From: Paenibacillus apiarius | GTDB lineage: Bacteria; Bacillota; Bacilli; Paenibacillales; Paenibacillaceae | Length of the DNA stretch: 64,000 nt | Assembly: GCF_017052585.1 (NCBI RefSeq) | Contig: NZ_JAFFHZ010000001.1 | Coordinates: 62,001 to 126,000 of the forward strand | Direction of reading: 5' to 3' | Shown: one piece after another, positions 36,815 through 47,687 of the stretch | Position numbering within the stretch: position 1 is the first letter of the stretch | How the letters are laid out: each line of letters starts with the position of its first letter | Program-made: the position numbers and the translations under genes | The notes under the pieces: generated by a model | Seen by the model: only the letters and a program-made list of their open reading frames with translations | Database searches by the model: none | Told to the model about the DNA's origin: nothing

Positions 36815-36847
36815 ACCGTGTGCTCACTATGGGAGGACGCACACGGT
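36815..36847 (-). terminator. ccdA terminator
   Basis: ACCGTGTGC (36815-36823) and GCACACGGT (36839-36847) form a 9-bp perfect stem. TTTTT follows on the minus strand. It lies between convergent splB and ccdA and may also slow rightward transcription. Confidence 0.85.
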
Positions 36848-36855
36848 ACCGTTTC

Positions 36856-37572
36856 TTATGTAAGATTTCGCAACCAATCCGGCGTAATTTGCTGCAGCCA
36901 GATGTTGATCTGGTTCAAATGATCGGTAAAGAGCAGTATTCCCATAATAATCATGATGCCGCCGCCTAATTTCATCATGATTCCGGAATATTTCGTAAGC
37001 CAACGGGTCGAACCGATAAAGAACGATAAAATAAAAAACGGCACACCGAATCCGATGCAGTAAGCGGTCGTCATGACGATGCCCATGCTGGGCTCTGAGG
37101 CGGTCAAAGAGAAAATAGCCCCCAAAATCGGCCCTACACATGGGGACCAGCCCGCCGAGAAGCCCATTCCGAATAGGAACGATCCGAAATAGCCTCCTTT
37201 TTTGCCGACATTGAATTTCCAATCCTTCATCAGCATCTGCGGCCTGAATATGCCAAGCAAAATGAGACCCATCACCAAAATCAAAATCGCCGAAATTTGC
37301 CGCACCACGTCCCGGTATTGAGACAAAAAGGATCCCAAGAAGGTGGCGCTCAGCCCTAACGTATAGAACACAACGCTAATCCCGAGTATGAAGAACAGCG
37401 TGTGCGTCATCGTCTTCCATCTGACTGCGCGCGTGTTCTGCTCACTCTTCAACTCATTGACCGACATCCCGGTAATAATCGAGATATACGAAGGATACAA
37501 CGGCAAGCAGCAAGGAGAAATAAATGATACCACTCCCGCCCAAAATGCAATCCATACCGTAATATCCGCCAT
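36856..37572 (-). CDS. ccdA: CcdA, cytochrome c biogenesis/thiol transporter
   Basis: CcdA passes reducing equivalents across the membrane to extracytoplasmic thioredoxin-like proteins, needed for cytochrome c maturation and spore cortex formation in Bacillus. The 238-residue protein has six hydrophobic segments. The cysteines of the first (FISPCCLPLYPSY) and fourth (GWSPCVGPILGA) are the redox pair. It lies alone, convergent with splB. A redox partner such as ResA or StoA is not in the window. Confidence 0.95.
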   Translation of the reverse strand: MADITVWIAFWAGVVSFISPCCLPLYPSYISIITGMSVNELKSEQNTRAVRWKTMTHTLFFILGISVVFYTLGLSATFLGSFLSQYRDVVRQISAILILVMGLILLGIFRPQMLMKDWKFNVGKKGGYFGSFLFGMGFSAGWSPCVGPILGAIFSLTASEPSMGIVMTTAYCIGFGVPFFILSFFIGSTRWLTKYSGIMMKLGGGIMIIMGILLFTDHLNQINIWLQQITPDWLRNLT

Positions 37573-37631
37573 CGAAACCGACTCCTCTCGCTCACGCTTG
37601 CATGGAGCTGCATTTCGTCATGCAAGCGCCG

Positions 37632-38438
37632 TTATACTTTGACCCCGCGGCGTATCACTAAGGTTAATATTAACACGGCGATGAGCAGAAGGACAATCGT
37701 TGCCCCTGGCGCCAAATTCCAAATACCTGCGGTCAGCAATCCGGCAACGACGGCGAACTCCGCCACCAATACAGACGTCATGACCGCCTGTTTAAAGCCT
37801 TTGGCGACTAACAGGCTCGTGGCGACCGGGATGGTCAGCAATGCGGATACGAGCAGAGCCCCCACAATCTTAATCGCTGCGCTGATGACAAGTGCGGTGA
37901 GCACCGTAACGGCGATATTGAGCCAGCGTACCGGTAAGCCATTGACCGCTGCCGCATCCTCGTCGAACGTCAGCATGAACATCTCTTTGAAGAAGACAAG
38001 CATAAATATAATGACGATGGCCGTAACGGCGCCAACGACCGTCAAGTCTGTGCTGTTCAACGTATAGATGCTTCCGAATAAATAGTTGGTTACATTCGCA
38101 TTAAAGCTCATCCCAAGCGTGAAAAAGAGCGATGCCAGCGCTACCCCGCCTGACATAATGACCGCGATGGACAACTCGGCATAGGTTTTATACGCCTTGC
38201 GCAGCTTTTCAATCGCGATCGCGCCGAGAAGCGCAAAGACGATCCCCATGGCCAGAGGGTATACACCGAGCAAAAAACCGAGCGCAACGCCGGCTATCGT
38301 CACGTGCGCCAGCGTGTCGCCGATCATCGACAAACGGCGCAGCACCAGAAACATCCCCATTAACGGCCCGGTCACTCCGATGAGCAAACCACCGATAAGC
38401 GCCCGTTGAAAAAATTCGGAACTGATAATATCCAACAA
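37632..38438 (-). CDS. znuB: Zinc ABC transporter permease (ZnuB type)
   Basis: The 268-residue protein has eight or nine hydrophobic segments and the ABC-3 family sequence GLLIGVTGPLMGMFLVLRRLSMIGDTLAH, here split by the first helices, and ITALVISAAIKIVGALLVSALL-like segments. It imports the metal carried by the lipoprotein. The start is TTG at 38438, nine bases after AAAGGGG. It would normally follow the ATPase gene directly, but an inserted repeat element of about 200 bp separates them. Zinc is inferred from the Zur box and the His-rich lipoprotein. Confidence 0.92.
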   Translation of the reverse strand: MLDIISSEFFQRALIGGLLIGVTGPLMGMFLVLRRLSMIGDTLAHVTIAGVALGFLLGVYPLAMGIVFALLGAIAIEKLRKAYKTYAELSIAVIMSGGVALASLFFTLGMSFNANVTNYLFGSIYTLNSTDLTVVGAVTAIVIIFMLVFFKEMFMLTFDEDAAAVNGLPVRWLNIAVTVLTALVISAAIKIVGALLVSALLTIPVATSLLVAKGFKQAVMTSVLVAEFAVVAGLLTAGIWNLAPGATIVLLLIAVLILTLVIRRGVKV

Positions 38439-38462
38439 TCGTAACTACCCCTTTAAATGAAG

Positions 38463-38668
38463 GTTCAAAAAGACCACTTTTCAGCACCGAGAAGATTGCA
38501 AGAACCCGAAGCGTATGCTTCCGCAGCGCGTTTTGCTCCGCAAAACTTGTAAGGAGGAGCGGAGTGTAGGCAAGACTACATGAGCACCGGACTTAAAGGG
38601 TGAATGCAAGATTCGATGCCAATCACAACATTTAAGATACTTCGTGATCAAAAGGTGGCTTTTTGAAC
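38463..38668. repeat. MITE-like element with terminal inverted repeats
   Basis: About 206 bp begin GTTCAAAAAGACCAC and end with the imperfect complement of that sequence (reading inward GTTCAAAAAGCCACC). The interior holds the hairpins GAAGCGTATGCTTC and GTTTTGCTCCGCAAAAC and no reading frame. Flanks 38446-38462 and 38669-38685 agree at 13 of 17 positions and both carry an AAAG(G/A)GG-like SD when read on the minus strand, which fits an old target duplication. It sits between znuC and znuB. Such elements are commonly repeated in Paenibacillus genomes, but no second copy is seen in this window. Confidence 0.65.
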
Positions 38669-38708
38669 TACCTCTTTAATGCAAGTCAAGTGCAACACGG
38701 CGCTACTC

Positions 38709-39455
38709 TCAACTGAGCACGCCGTGTGTTAAATCCGGTTCCGCACACTCCACGTTATGCGAATGCTTGACATAGAAATTAAGCTTGCCGCACGTTCCCT
38801 TCGGATCGCTGCCGAGCCACGAATTGACCAGGTCCAGATCGTGCGATACCATGATGAACGTCATATGATGATGCTCGTGAAGATGCTGTAATAGATTGAA
38901 AAATTCCTTCTGCGTCTGTGCGTCGATGCCAACCGTCGGCTCATCTAGAATAAGCAGCTCCGGCTTGTTCACCATCGCTCTGGCGAGAAATACGCGCTGC
39001 TGCTGCCCGCCTGACAACTGTCCAATGCGCTTCTGTGCCAAGTCCTCGATCCGCATCGCACGCAATGCGTCCTTCGTCCGGCTCATGTCTTCCTTCGTCA
39101 AGCGCCGGAACAACCGGCTCCGGTTGTACATTCCGGACTGCACCACTTCCATAACGGTAGCCGGAAAAAGCGGATTGAACGAATTTTTCTGCGGAACATA
39201 ACCGATCCGCTCCCACTCTTTGAACCGTTGAAGCGGTGTGCCGAATAGCTTGACCTCGCCCGACGTCGGACGAAGCAGGCCGACCAACAAGCGGAGCAGC
39301 GTGGTCTTGCCCGCACCGTTCGTTCCGATGACACCGACGAAATCCCGTTCATATACCGAGAAATTCACATCTTCAAATACTTGCTGACCTTCGTATCCAA
39401 ATCCTACGTGCTCTAATGAAATCACCTGCTCATGACAGGTGTCAATCGTATTCAT
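38709..39455 (-). CDS. znuC: Zinc ABC transporter ATPase (ZnuC type)
   Basis: The 248-residue ATPase has Walker A GTNGAGKTT (about 43-51), signature LSGGQQQR (about 143-150), Walker B LLILDEPT (about 164-171) and the switch histidine in MVSHDLDLV. Together with znuA upstream and znuB downstream it makes the metal importer. The stop codon lies inside a GC-rich hairpin (38695-38702 with 38720-38727) that may lower downstream expression of znuB. Confidence 0.94.
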   Translation of the reverse strand: MNTIDTCHEQVISLEHVGFGYEGQQVFEDVNFSVYERDFVGVIGTNGAGKTTLLRLLVGLLRPTSGEVKLFGTPLQRFKEWERIGYVPQKNSFNPLFPATVMEVVQSGMYNRSRLFRRLTKEDMSRTKDALRAMRIEDLAQKRIGQLSGGQQQRVFLARAMVNKPELLILDEPTVGIDAQTQKEFFNLLQHLHEHHHMTFIMVSHDLDLVNSWLGSDPKGTCGKLNFYVKHSHNVECAEPDLTHGVLS

Positions 39456-39515
39456 CCTTGTTTCATCTCGCTTCCTCGTTCAAGCTGTATAAGAGACCTC
39501 GCTGAACGTCCATTC

Positions 39516-40523
39516 TTATTGTAACGCGAGAAGGAGATTTTGCAAATTGCGTTCCATCAACGTCAAATAGTTATCGCCCGCATCCGCCTGTTCTTTTGTC
39601 AGCCCTTCAAGCGGGCTCAGCACCAAAATATCGGCTTTCGCTTCGCTTGCCAATGTTTTAGCCAATTGATCCGATACGAGCTCTTCGAAAAATACGTACT
39701 TAAGCCCTTTCTCCTGAACCAGCTTCGATAACCGCAGCAAATCTTGCGCTCTTGGTTCAGCATCCGGCGTAATCCCCATAATTGCGTGCTGGGTCAATCC
39801 ATAATCACGGCATAAGTATCCGAAGGCATGGTGGGAAACGACGATATCGCGATGTTTGACATTTTTCAACGACTCTTCGTATTTCGCGTCGATAGCTTCC
39901 AGCTTCGATTTCAGCTTGTCATAATTGCTCTCGTAATCAGCTTGGTGCGCCGCATCTTCCTGCACCAGCGCATCTTTCACATTTTTCGCCATCACGAGCG
40001 CCGATTTTGGGCTCACCCATGTGTGAGGGTCTGTGCTGCCATGGTCATGGTCATGATTCTCTTCATGGCCTTCTTCGTGACTCTCCCCGTGACCTTCCTC
40101 ATGCGCGTGTTCTTCGGATTCTTCATGGGCGCCGTCCGCTTCAATGAGCGCAACGCCCTTGCTTACCTCAATCGTCTTAACCTGCGAACCGGAATCCAAT
40201 CCTTTGACGAAATCATCCAGCCAGCCTTCAAATCCGGCTCCGTTCACCATAAGCAGCTGCGACTTCGATGCATTTTGCAAATCGCGGCTTTTTGGCGTCC
40301 AATCATGCGGCTCGACTCCGGCCGGTATTAAATTAATGGCATTTACATGCTCGCCGCCGATTTCGCCGACCATATAATAAATGGGATAAAAGCTCGTAAC
40401 GACATTGACCTTGCCCTCGACGATGCCCTGCTGAGCGCCGTTTCCGCACCCGGCCAGCACGATCAGGAAGGCGCACGCCAACAATGCCAGTTTACGAATG
40501 TGGGTAGAAGTACGTAGTTTCAT
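39516..40523 (-). CDS. znuA: Zinc-binding lipoprotein (ZnuA/AdcA type)
   Basis: The 335-residue precursor has a lipoprotein signal (lipobox LAGC, Cys at about residue 26). It carries the cluster A-I metal-binding plan with metal-binding His in VEPHDWTPKS and SHHAFGY, and a His/Glu-rich loop (about 132-170, HAHEEGHGESHEEGHEENHDH) typical of zinc-specific SBPs. Asp and His residues in SPKSALV and PDAEPRAQD complete the site. It is the first gene of the znuA-znuC-znuB run, with a Zur box about 80 bases upstream of the start. Confidence 0.95.
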   Translation of the reverse strand: MKLRTSTHIRKLALLACAFLIVLAGCGNGAQQGIVEGKVNVVTSFYPIYYMVGEIGGEHVNAINLIPAGVEPHDWTPKSRDLQNASKSQLLMVNGAGFEGWLDDFVKGLDSGSQVKTIEVSKGVALIEADGAHEESEEHAHEEGHGESHEEGHEENHDHDHGSTDPHTWVSPKSALVMAKNVKDALVQEDAAHQADYESNYDKLKSKLEAIDAKYEESLKNVKHRDIVVSHHAFGYLCRDYGLTQHAIMGITPDAEPRAQDLLRLSKLVQEKGLKYVFFEELVSDQLAKTLASEAKADILVLSPLEGLTKEQADAGDNYLTLMERNLQNLLLALQ

Positions 40524-40599
40524 TGCTTAACTTCCTTTCCATTCCTCTAATTTCTTCTCCCCTGCATAGCGGTGCCAGTGAAGTAAGGATCGTTCTTCT

Positions 40600-40614
40600 T
40601 CGTAATTATTACTA
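40600..40614 (-). promoter_or_regulatory. Zur box upstream of znuA
   Basis: TCGTAATTATTACTA matches the Bacillus Zur 7-1-7 operator TCGTAATNATTACGA at 14 of 15 positions, with one change in the last half-site. It lies about 77 bases before the znuA ATG, where a promoter would be. A zur gene is encoded in this window at 44421-44882. Repression in zinc excess is inferred. Confidence 0.82.
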
Positions 40615-40768
40615 TTAAGATTATAGGCACGGTTAATTCCTTTGTCAATCCCCTATTTTTGAATCCATTGTCCTCCCCGCTTTGACAACTATCCAGCGGC
40701 GATTATAAGATGGTAACGTGTCTCTTAACCTAGCAGACAAGCAATTATTAAATAGGGAGTGAAGATTT

Positions 40769-41581
40769 TTGGAATGGTTAGACTGGCTTAAATATGCCGT
40801 GCTCGGCCTGGTGCAGGGGTTCACGGAACCGATTCCGGTATCGTCCAGCGGTCACTTGGTAATTGCCGAAAAATTGTTTGGATTACATATGGAAGGGCTT
40901 GGCTTTGAAGTGCTCGTCAACTTTGCATCCTTGCTAGCTATTTTGCTCATTTATCGCCAAGATATTGTCAGGCTTGCTGTAAATACGTTCCGATTTATGT
41001 TCAAGCGCGATCCAGATGCAAAATCGGACTTTATGTTTGTCATCTATTTGATTCTGGCCACGTTTCCTGCAGGCGTTATAGGTGTCTTATTCAAGGATAC
41101 GATTGCCGATGTATTCAAAGGAGTAAAGATTATCGGGGCCACTCTGCTCATCACCGCTCTCGCATTATGGCTCATCCGCAATTTGCGCGGGCGCAAAGGG
41201 GATAAAGACTTGTCCTTTGGGGAAACGTTCATTGTAGGTTTGGCGCAATCCGTTGCGCTCATTCCCGGAATCAGCCGCTCCGGGGCCACGATTGTAGCTG
41301 CGATGGCATTGGGCTGGAAGCAGGAAACGGCGCTGCGCTTTTCTTTCTTCCTCTACATCCCGGTCAGTCTGGGCAGCATGATTCTTGAAGGAAAAGACAT
41401 GATAAAGGACCCGATGCTGGGTCAATTGATCGGGCCTTATTTGCTTGCTTTTATTTGTTCCTTCGTCGCTTCCTACTTTGCATTGAAATGGTTCATGGGC
41501 CTGATGGCGCGCGGCAATCTGAAATGGTTCTCCTTGTACTGCGTCTTTGCCGGATTGCTCGTGCTGTTCTTTATGAACTAG
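40769..41581 (+). CDS. uppP: Undecaprenyl-diphosphatase (UppP/BacA)
   Basis: UppP removes one phosphate from undecaprenyl diphosphate to recycle the lipid carrier of peptidoglycan synthesis. The 270-residue protein has eight hydrophobic segments and the two active-site motifs [13 protein letters not shown] (about 17-29) and [13 protein letters not shown] (about 167-179). The start is TTG at 40769 after GGGAG. The first motif is PIPVSSSGH rather than FLPISSTGH, a variant seen in this group. It is divergent from znuA. Confidence 0.95.
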   Translation: MEWLDWLKYAVLGLVQGFTEPIPVSSSGHLVIAEKLFGLHMEGLGFEVLVNFASLLAILLIYRQDIVRLAVNTFRFMFKRDPDAKSDFMFVIYLILATFPAGVIGVLFKDTIADVFKGVKIIGATLLITALALWLIRNLRGRKGDKDLSFGETFIVGLAQSVALIPGISRSGATIVAAMALGWKQETALRFSFFLYIPVSLGSMILEGKDMIKDPMLGQLIGPYLLAFICSFVASYFALKWFMGLMARGNLKWFSLYCVFAGLLVLFFMN

Positions 41582-41604
41582 CAATACGAATCGCATTGCA
41601 TGCA

Positions 41605-41652
41605 AAAGAGGCTGTCCCGGCAGGTCTGAAGGACCTGAGGAACAGCCTCTTT
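41605..41652 (+). terminator. uppP terminator
   Basis: AAAGAGGCTGT (41605-41615) and ACAGCCTCTTT (41642-41652) form an 11-bp perfect stem with an inner hairpin CAGGTCTGAAGGACCTG. TTTC follows on the plus strand. It lies 24 bases past the uppP stop. Confidence 0.85.
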
Positions 41653-41747
41653 CTTATGGGCCGCTCTTCTCCGTATCTATCGCCCCATGCCTTGTCCGCC
41701 ATTGCATTTCGTGCAATGGAACAGCAGCATGTGCGTCAACTATGCTT

Positions 41748-43769
<2,022 letters not shown>

Positions 43770-43780
43770 CTAGCAAAAAT

Positions 43781-44100
43781 AAAAAAAGCCCGCGTCCGCT
43801 TTGGGACGAGAGCTTAATCTCACGTGGTACCACCCAACTTTCTGCCGCTTCGATTACGCCGGTACGACGGCGTGGGAATCAACAGCGACAGCTTCATTGT
43901 GGCCGGTTGAGCCGACCAACCATTCGATATCGAGAATGACGCGCCGCAGGCTTATGCAGAAGCGATTCTGCACTTGCAAGCGGTTCCTCCCGGACCATAT
44001 TCGGAAGACTTCCCATACCGGTTCGCAGCAATCCCGGCTCTCTGTCATGGCACGCTCTTCGTACTCATCCGTTCTTCGGATTTTGTATTTTCCATGTATA
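43781..44100 (-). promoter_or_regulatory. T-box riboswitch controlling metG
   Basis: On the minus strand the 20-base T-box region (43821-43840) contains GGGTGGTACCACG, close to the T-box consensus. It is followed by a terminator hairpin (arms 43788-43797 and 43804-43813, nine of ten paired) and seven U residues. Upstream, stem I has the AGTA element and an ATG at 43996-43998 in the expected specifier position. Uncharged tRNA-Met would therefore favour antitermination and raise metG expression. The 5' end near 44100 is approximate. The tRNA identity is inferred from the codon and the gene. Confidence 0.9.
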
Positions 44101-44151
44101 GGATAACAAAAAGGGAACTATGCTCAATATAGCGTAGCCATTGTCCACCTG

Positions 44152-44424
44152 TCAAGGACGCTTTGGCGGAACCGGGTCAAAGCCTCCGGGGTTGAAGGGA
44201 TGGCATCTGGCAATTCGCCTCATCGTGAGCCAAGAGCCCTTGAGCGGCCCATGCACCTCCAACGCTTCCAAAGCATAAGCGGAACAGGTCGGATAGAACC
44301 GGCACGTCGGAGGCTTAAGCGGCGAGATCCATTTGCGGTATACTCTCACCGGACCTTGAAAAGCTCTCGTCACCCATCGCGGACAGGCAGAGGGCGCGCC
44401 GTTCCCAGGCAAATTCGAAGTCAT
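44152..44424 (-). CDS. yidD: YidD, membrane protein insertion efficiency factor
   Basis: YidD assists YidC-dependent insertion of membrane proteins. The 90-residue basic protein carries the family core [26 protein letters not shown] (given in part) with its conserved Cys residues and [18 protein letters not shown] near the end. An amphipathic N-terminus fits peripheral attachment. Its ATG overlaps the zur stop as ATGA, so the two genes are translationally coupled. Confidence 0.95.
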   Translation of the reverse strand: MTSNLPGNGAPSACPRWVTRAFQGPVRVYRKWISPLKPPTCRFYPTCSAYALEALEVHGPLKGSWLTMRRIARCHPFNPGGFDPVPPKRP

Positions 44425-44882
44425 GATGCATTGCCCTTCGCGTCATCCTTCGCTTTCTCTTCCTGTTCCTTGTCCGAACAAGCTTCGCAATATCCGAACA
44501 CTTCAAATTTATGCTTAACGACCTGGAATTTCTCAGGCACGTCCGTTAGTGGCATCGGGCAAAAATGAATCGGATACGTCTTCTCGCATTGCAGGCAAAT
44601 CATATGATGGTGATGGTGGCTTTCCGCACAGTGCACGCGGAATTTCACGCCATCTTCGAATACAATCTGCTCTAATACTCCTAATTCATGCATTACGCGC
44701 AAATTGCGGTACACGGTGTCGAAGCTAAGTCCGGAATAGCGTTTTCCCATGAAATCATAGACATCCTTCGGGGTCAGAAAGCCGTCGGTATCCGCGAACA
44801 ACTTCGCCAACGTTCGACGCTGATCCGTTATTCGCAACCCCTGCTCGGCCATTTTTTCGAGTATCTGATCTGTGGTCAGCAT
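44421..44882 (-). CDS. zur: Zur, zinc-responsive Fur-family repressor
   Basis: The 153-residue protein has the Fur-family winged helix (about 1-85, with [21 protein letters not shown]). A His-rich metal loop ([10 protein letters not shown]) and the structural zinc pairs C96-x2-C99 and C132-x2-C135 follow. Fur, PerR and Zur share this plan. I favour Zur because the nearby znuA carries a Zur-type operator and because of gene order. The ORF extends upstream, but the ATG at 44882 follows GGAGG by seven bases. It overlaps yidD by four bases. Confidence 0.87.
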   Translation of the reverse strand: MLTTDQILEKMAEQGLRITDQRRTLAKLFADTDGFLTPKDVYDFMGKRYSGLSFDTVYRNLRVMHELGVLEQIVFEDGVKFRVHCAESHHHHHMICLQCEKTYPIHFCPMPLTDVPEKFQVVKHKFEVFGYCEACSDKEQEEKAKDDAKGNAS

Positions 44883-45008
44883 CGAAGTTCCTCCTCTGTA
44901 TGCAACAAACCGATTATTATTATAATGCTCTAATTGCTGGCGCAAAGTCAAACCTAATGATAAACCTGGACTATTTCATAACAAAATAGCGAGTGTTAGG
45001 CTCATGAA

Positions 45009-45187
45009 CTGTAAATGTGCATTATAATTTCGTTTTATAACGATTTTCAGGCACTTGAACGGCAAATCCGCATTTGAATTTATGTCTTTTTCGATTTATG
45101 GCGATTTTTAGGAAAATGAGATGTAATTTTGCAGTTGGAGAGCCCCAAAAGATGGAATACGCCTGTAACAGATGTACTTTTGCAGTT
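45009..45187. repeat. Four degenerate repeats of about 51 bp
   Basis: The 433-base gap between zur and the stalk/PKD gene holds four related AT-rich units beginning near 45009, 45060, 45119 and 45170. Each starts with a CTGTAAAT or GATGTAATTTTGCAG-like motif, and the two best copies (45120-45136 and 45171-45187) agree at 16 of 17 bases. Two also share CGATTTT(C/T)AGG. No frame or strong hairpin is present. They resemble the intergenic TGCA-centred repeats common in paenibacilli. No other function can be read. Confidence 0.55.
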
Positions 45188-45256
45188 CACGCACGCACCG
45201 TGTACAGTGCGGATGTCGGCGAGGGAGGACGTCGATCTTCGCTGTCTTCCATTCAA

Positions 45257-45282
45257 AAAGGACAGCCGCTAAGCTGTCCTTT
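45257..45282 (-). terminator. Terminator of the stalk/PKD gene
   Basis: AAAGGACAGC (45257-45266) and GCTGTCCTTT (45273-45282) form a 10-bp perfect stem, extended by flanking ATTCAA/TTGAAT pairing, and TTTTT follows on the minus strand. It lies 34 bases past the stop of the gene at 45316. Confidence 0.88.
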
Positions 45283-45315
45283 GAATGATGAATGAATGAG
45301 TTCCAATTCAATATA

Positions 45316-47457
45316 TTACGAGCGCGGTTTTGGCAATGGGAGGAAGAGCAGGTTCACCGGCATATTGCTGCCTGCCGCCGGAGTGAACAGAATTTCCACC
45401 GATTCTTCGTAATCGCCCGTCCGGTATACAACGCTGGCTTCATCCACGCCCTTAATCAATCCTTGATTCGGCGAGTTCACCTTCTGACCGTTTACAAGCA
45501 TCGCACCGGAGTACGAACCTGAACGGGAGTTGAAGGCGATGAGCGTATGTGGTGCCACCTTCTCCAGCTTCACACGGTACAGCACGCCGAAGTTCCCTTT
45601 GTTGACCATGTCTTGGTACGTCAGCATGTCCGTGCCCGTAAGGTCCTTATCGTTAATCTTGTCTGCGAACACCAGGCGTTCGCCCTTGCCCACTTCTTCC
45701 TTGACCGTAAAGTTGCGATCCGCGTTCGTATACGTGCCGCGAATATGTTCGTCCGGAGCCAACGGCTGCAGATTCGGCAATTCCGTCAATACGTCTTTGT
45801 CCGCATCCAGCGCAACTACGGTATATTCCAACGTGGTGCTGCCGTGAAAATCAGCATACAGCGTATACGTATCGTTAGGCTTGAGCGGGCGCTGATTCAA
45901 TTCCGGAATAACGACCTTCGTTTCATTGGGCTTAATTTGCATTTCGGTCACTTTGTCGTTTTTCTCGAAGGACTCGAAGTAGCGTACTGTGGACATCTTG
46001 CCCGTTTGCTGCGGGTAAGGGCTCGGGCCCGCCAATCCATAATGCTCGATATAGAAGTCGGCAGGGTCATCCGAAATGTTTTTCACCAAAATATACAATT
46101 GAAGATTGTTTGATTTTTTGTTGATGTGGTGCAAAAAGATACGGGCTCCGCCCGCCACGTTGTCCTGGTACAGAATGCCATTGTCTTTGACATTCTCCGG
46201 ACTGTTCGAACGGTACAACTTGCGGTTATTTTCCGTAAGCTCCGGCTGCAGCAGCTTCAAACCAAGCGCGGATCCGCCGTCAAAAGGAAACACTTCTCCA
46301 ACCGGAGTATACACTTTGTTGAACTCGTCGAACGTATACAACGTCTCGCTCGTAATCGTGATGGTGTGCGAAACTTCACTGGAAAGACCGTATTTGTCGG
46401 TTACCTTCAACGTAACGGTATGATCGCCCGGTTCGAAGAAAGCCGGCTTGTTGTTCGTCCATTCCCGCTTCAGATCGGCGACATCGTCATCATCCGTGCT
46501 TAAATCCTGGTAGCGAATGTATTCACCCATCTTGTACGTCGTTTTGTCCGTCTGGAATTCAGCCACAGGCGGTTCATTCGGCTTCAATACCGTAATCGTC
46601 ACGGAGTATGGCTCACTCCATTCACCGCGCTCGTCGCGCACGCGCAGCGAGACCGTGTATGTGCCAGGCTCATCGTAATAGTCTTGCAAGCCGGTCCATT
46701 CTTCCTCGACAATTTGCAGGCCGCGTGGAGATTTGGACTCATTGGTGACCGTAACCCGCGTCTGCTTCGCGAAGATTTCCTGCTCGTTGACACTGAATTT
46801 TGCGATTGGCGGAGCGCTTAATTGAATGGTGATGCGCTTCGTCTTGTTATCCCATTGATACGGCATGTCGAATGCTTGCATGGCCGACGTGATCGGCACC
46901 ATGAACGTCCCTTCTTGCATATAGGAAGCGCCGCTCATTTTGGTTGCTTGTCCGTTGACCCGGTAACTGCTGCTGCCTACTTTATAACGAAGCTCTTTAT
47001 CGCCGCTCGCAATAATCGTTTCTTTCGTCTTGCTGTCGTAGTTCACTTGCAAACCAAACCGTTCGACGAGAGAGCGCAGTGCGATATAAGAGACGCCCTT
47101 TTTCACGGTAATCGGCTGCGGAGATTTGTATTCCACGCCGTTCTGATACATCAGATTGCTATCTGCGATTAATACGAGCACATCTGTGCCAGCTTCGCCA
47201 TCTGCGAACCCTGACTTGCCCGTTGAATTGTTGCCGCTATCATTTACGTTGTCCTTTACTTCGTCAGTGTCCTGATCCGTATCAGCGCTGCCATTCACTT
47301 CGCCCTGAATCGAGCCGCTTCCCTCTTGCATGGTTCCGTTTGTTACTTGGTTATTATCCGTTGCCGCCGCGTTCCCTTCAGCCGCAACGATAGGGATAAC
47401 GGTAATGAATTGCACTGCAGCTACGCAGGTAATGAAAAGCTGTTTCCAAGATTTCAT
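45316..47457 (-). CDS. Secreted stalk-domain protein with two PKD domains
   Basis: The 713-residue precursor has a signal peptide (about 1-26, ending AAEG) and a Thr/Asn/Gly/Asp-rich linker. A copper-amine-oxidase-N-like stalk domain follows (about 100-210, SYIALRSLVERFGLQVNYDSK; MVPITSAMQAFDMPYQWDN). Two PKD domains come next (about 212-300 and 305-385, with RVRDERGEWSEPY and LKVTDKYGLSSEV). The C-terminal region of about 330 residues is not one I recognise. The likely site is the cell surface, and the role is unknown. No enzymatic motif is visible. Confidence 0.8.
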   Translation of the reverse strand: MKSWKQLFITCVAAVQFITVIPIVAAEGNAAATDNNQVTNGTMQEGSGSIQGEVNGSADTDQDTDEVKDNVNDSGNNSTGKSGFADGEAGTDVLVLIADSNLMYQNGVEYKSPQPITVKKGVSYIALRSLVERFGLQVNYDSKTKETIIASGDKELRYKVGSSSYRVNGQATKMSGASYMQEGTFMVPITSAMQAFDMPYQWDNKTKRITIQLSAPPIAKFSVNEQEIFAKQTRVTVTNESKSPRGLQIVEEEWTGLQDYYDEPGTYTVSLRVRDERGEWSEPYSVTITVLKPNEPPVAEFQTDKTTYKMGEYIRYQDLSTDDDDVADLKREWTNNKPAFFEPGDHTVTLKVTDKYGLSSEVSHTITITSETLYTFDEFNKVYTPVGEVFPFDGGSALGLKLLQPELTENNRKLYRSNSPENVKDNGILYQDNVAGGARIFLHHINKKSNNLQLYILVKNISDDPADFYIEHYGLAGPSPYPQQTGKMSTVRYFESFEKNDKVTEMQIKPNETKVVIPELNQRPLKPNDTYTLYADFHGSTTLEYTVVALDADKDVLTELPNLQPLAPDEHIRGTYTNADRNFTVKEEVGKGERLVFADKINDKDLTGTDMLTYQDMVNKGNFGVLYRVKLEKVAPHTLIAFNSRSGSYSGAMLVNGQKVNSPNQGLIKGVDEASVVYRTGDYEESVEILFTPAAGSNMPVNLLFLPLPKPRS

Positions 47458-47610
47458 GTTTACGTCCTACTCCTCACCCAATCAGATATTCGTATGTGTA
47501 GTTATGTTTCCGTTCTGTGTATGTTTGAACATAGTTATAGACGCTTCTCTTTATAAAAAGTTTCTACTTTCGATCGTTTTTCTTCAGCAAAAGTTAAGAA
47601 ATTGTTAAAA

Positions 47611-47646
47611 AATAAAACCTACATCTTTTTTGATGTAGGTTTTATT
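47611..47646 (-). terminator. nagZ cassette terminator
   Basis: AATAAAACCTACATC (47611-47625) and GATGTAGGTTTTATT (47632-47646) form a 15-bp perfect stem with a 6-base loop. The minus strand continues with TTTTTT-rich sequence, 41 bases past the nagZ stop. Confidence 0.88.
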
Positions 47647-47687
47647 AAATTCAACGGTGACGGAAAGCGGAAATGCCAATGTCCGTA

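Noticed and set aside
38463..38668. Insertion sequence with a transposase
   Set aside because: The element is only about 206 bp and contains no transposase frame, so only a MITE-like repeat can be supported.
45009..45187. CRISPR array
   Set aside because: Units are degenerate, the spacing is uneven (51, 60 and 51) and there are no conserved repeats of typical length or cas genes nearby.
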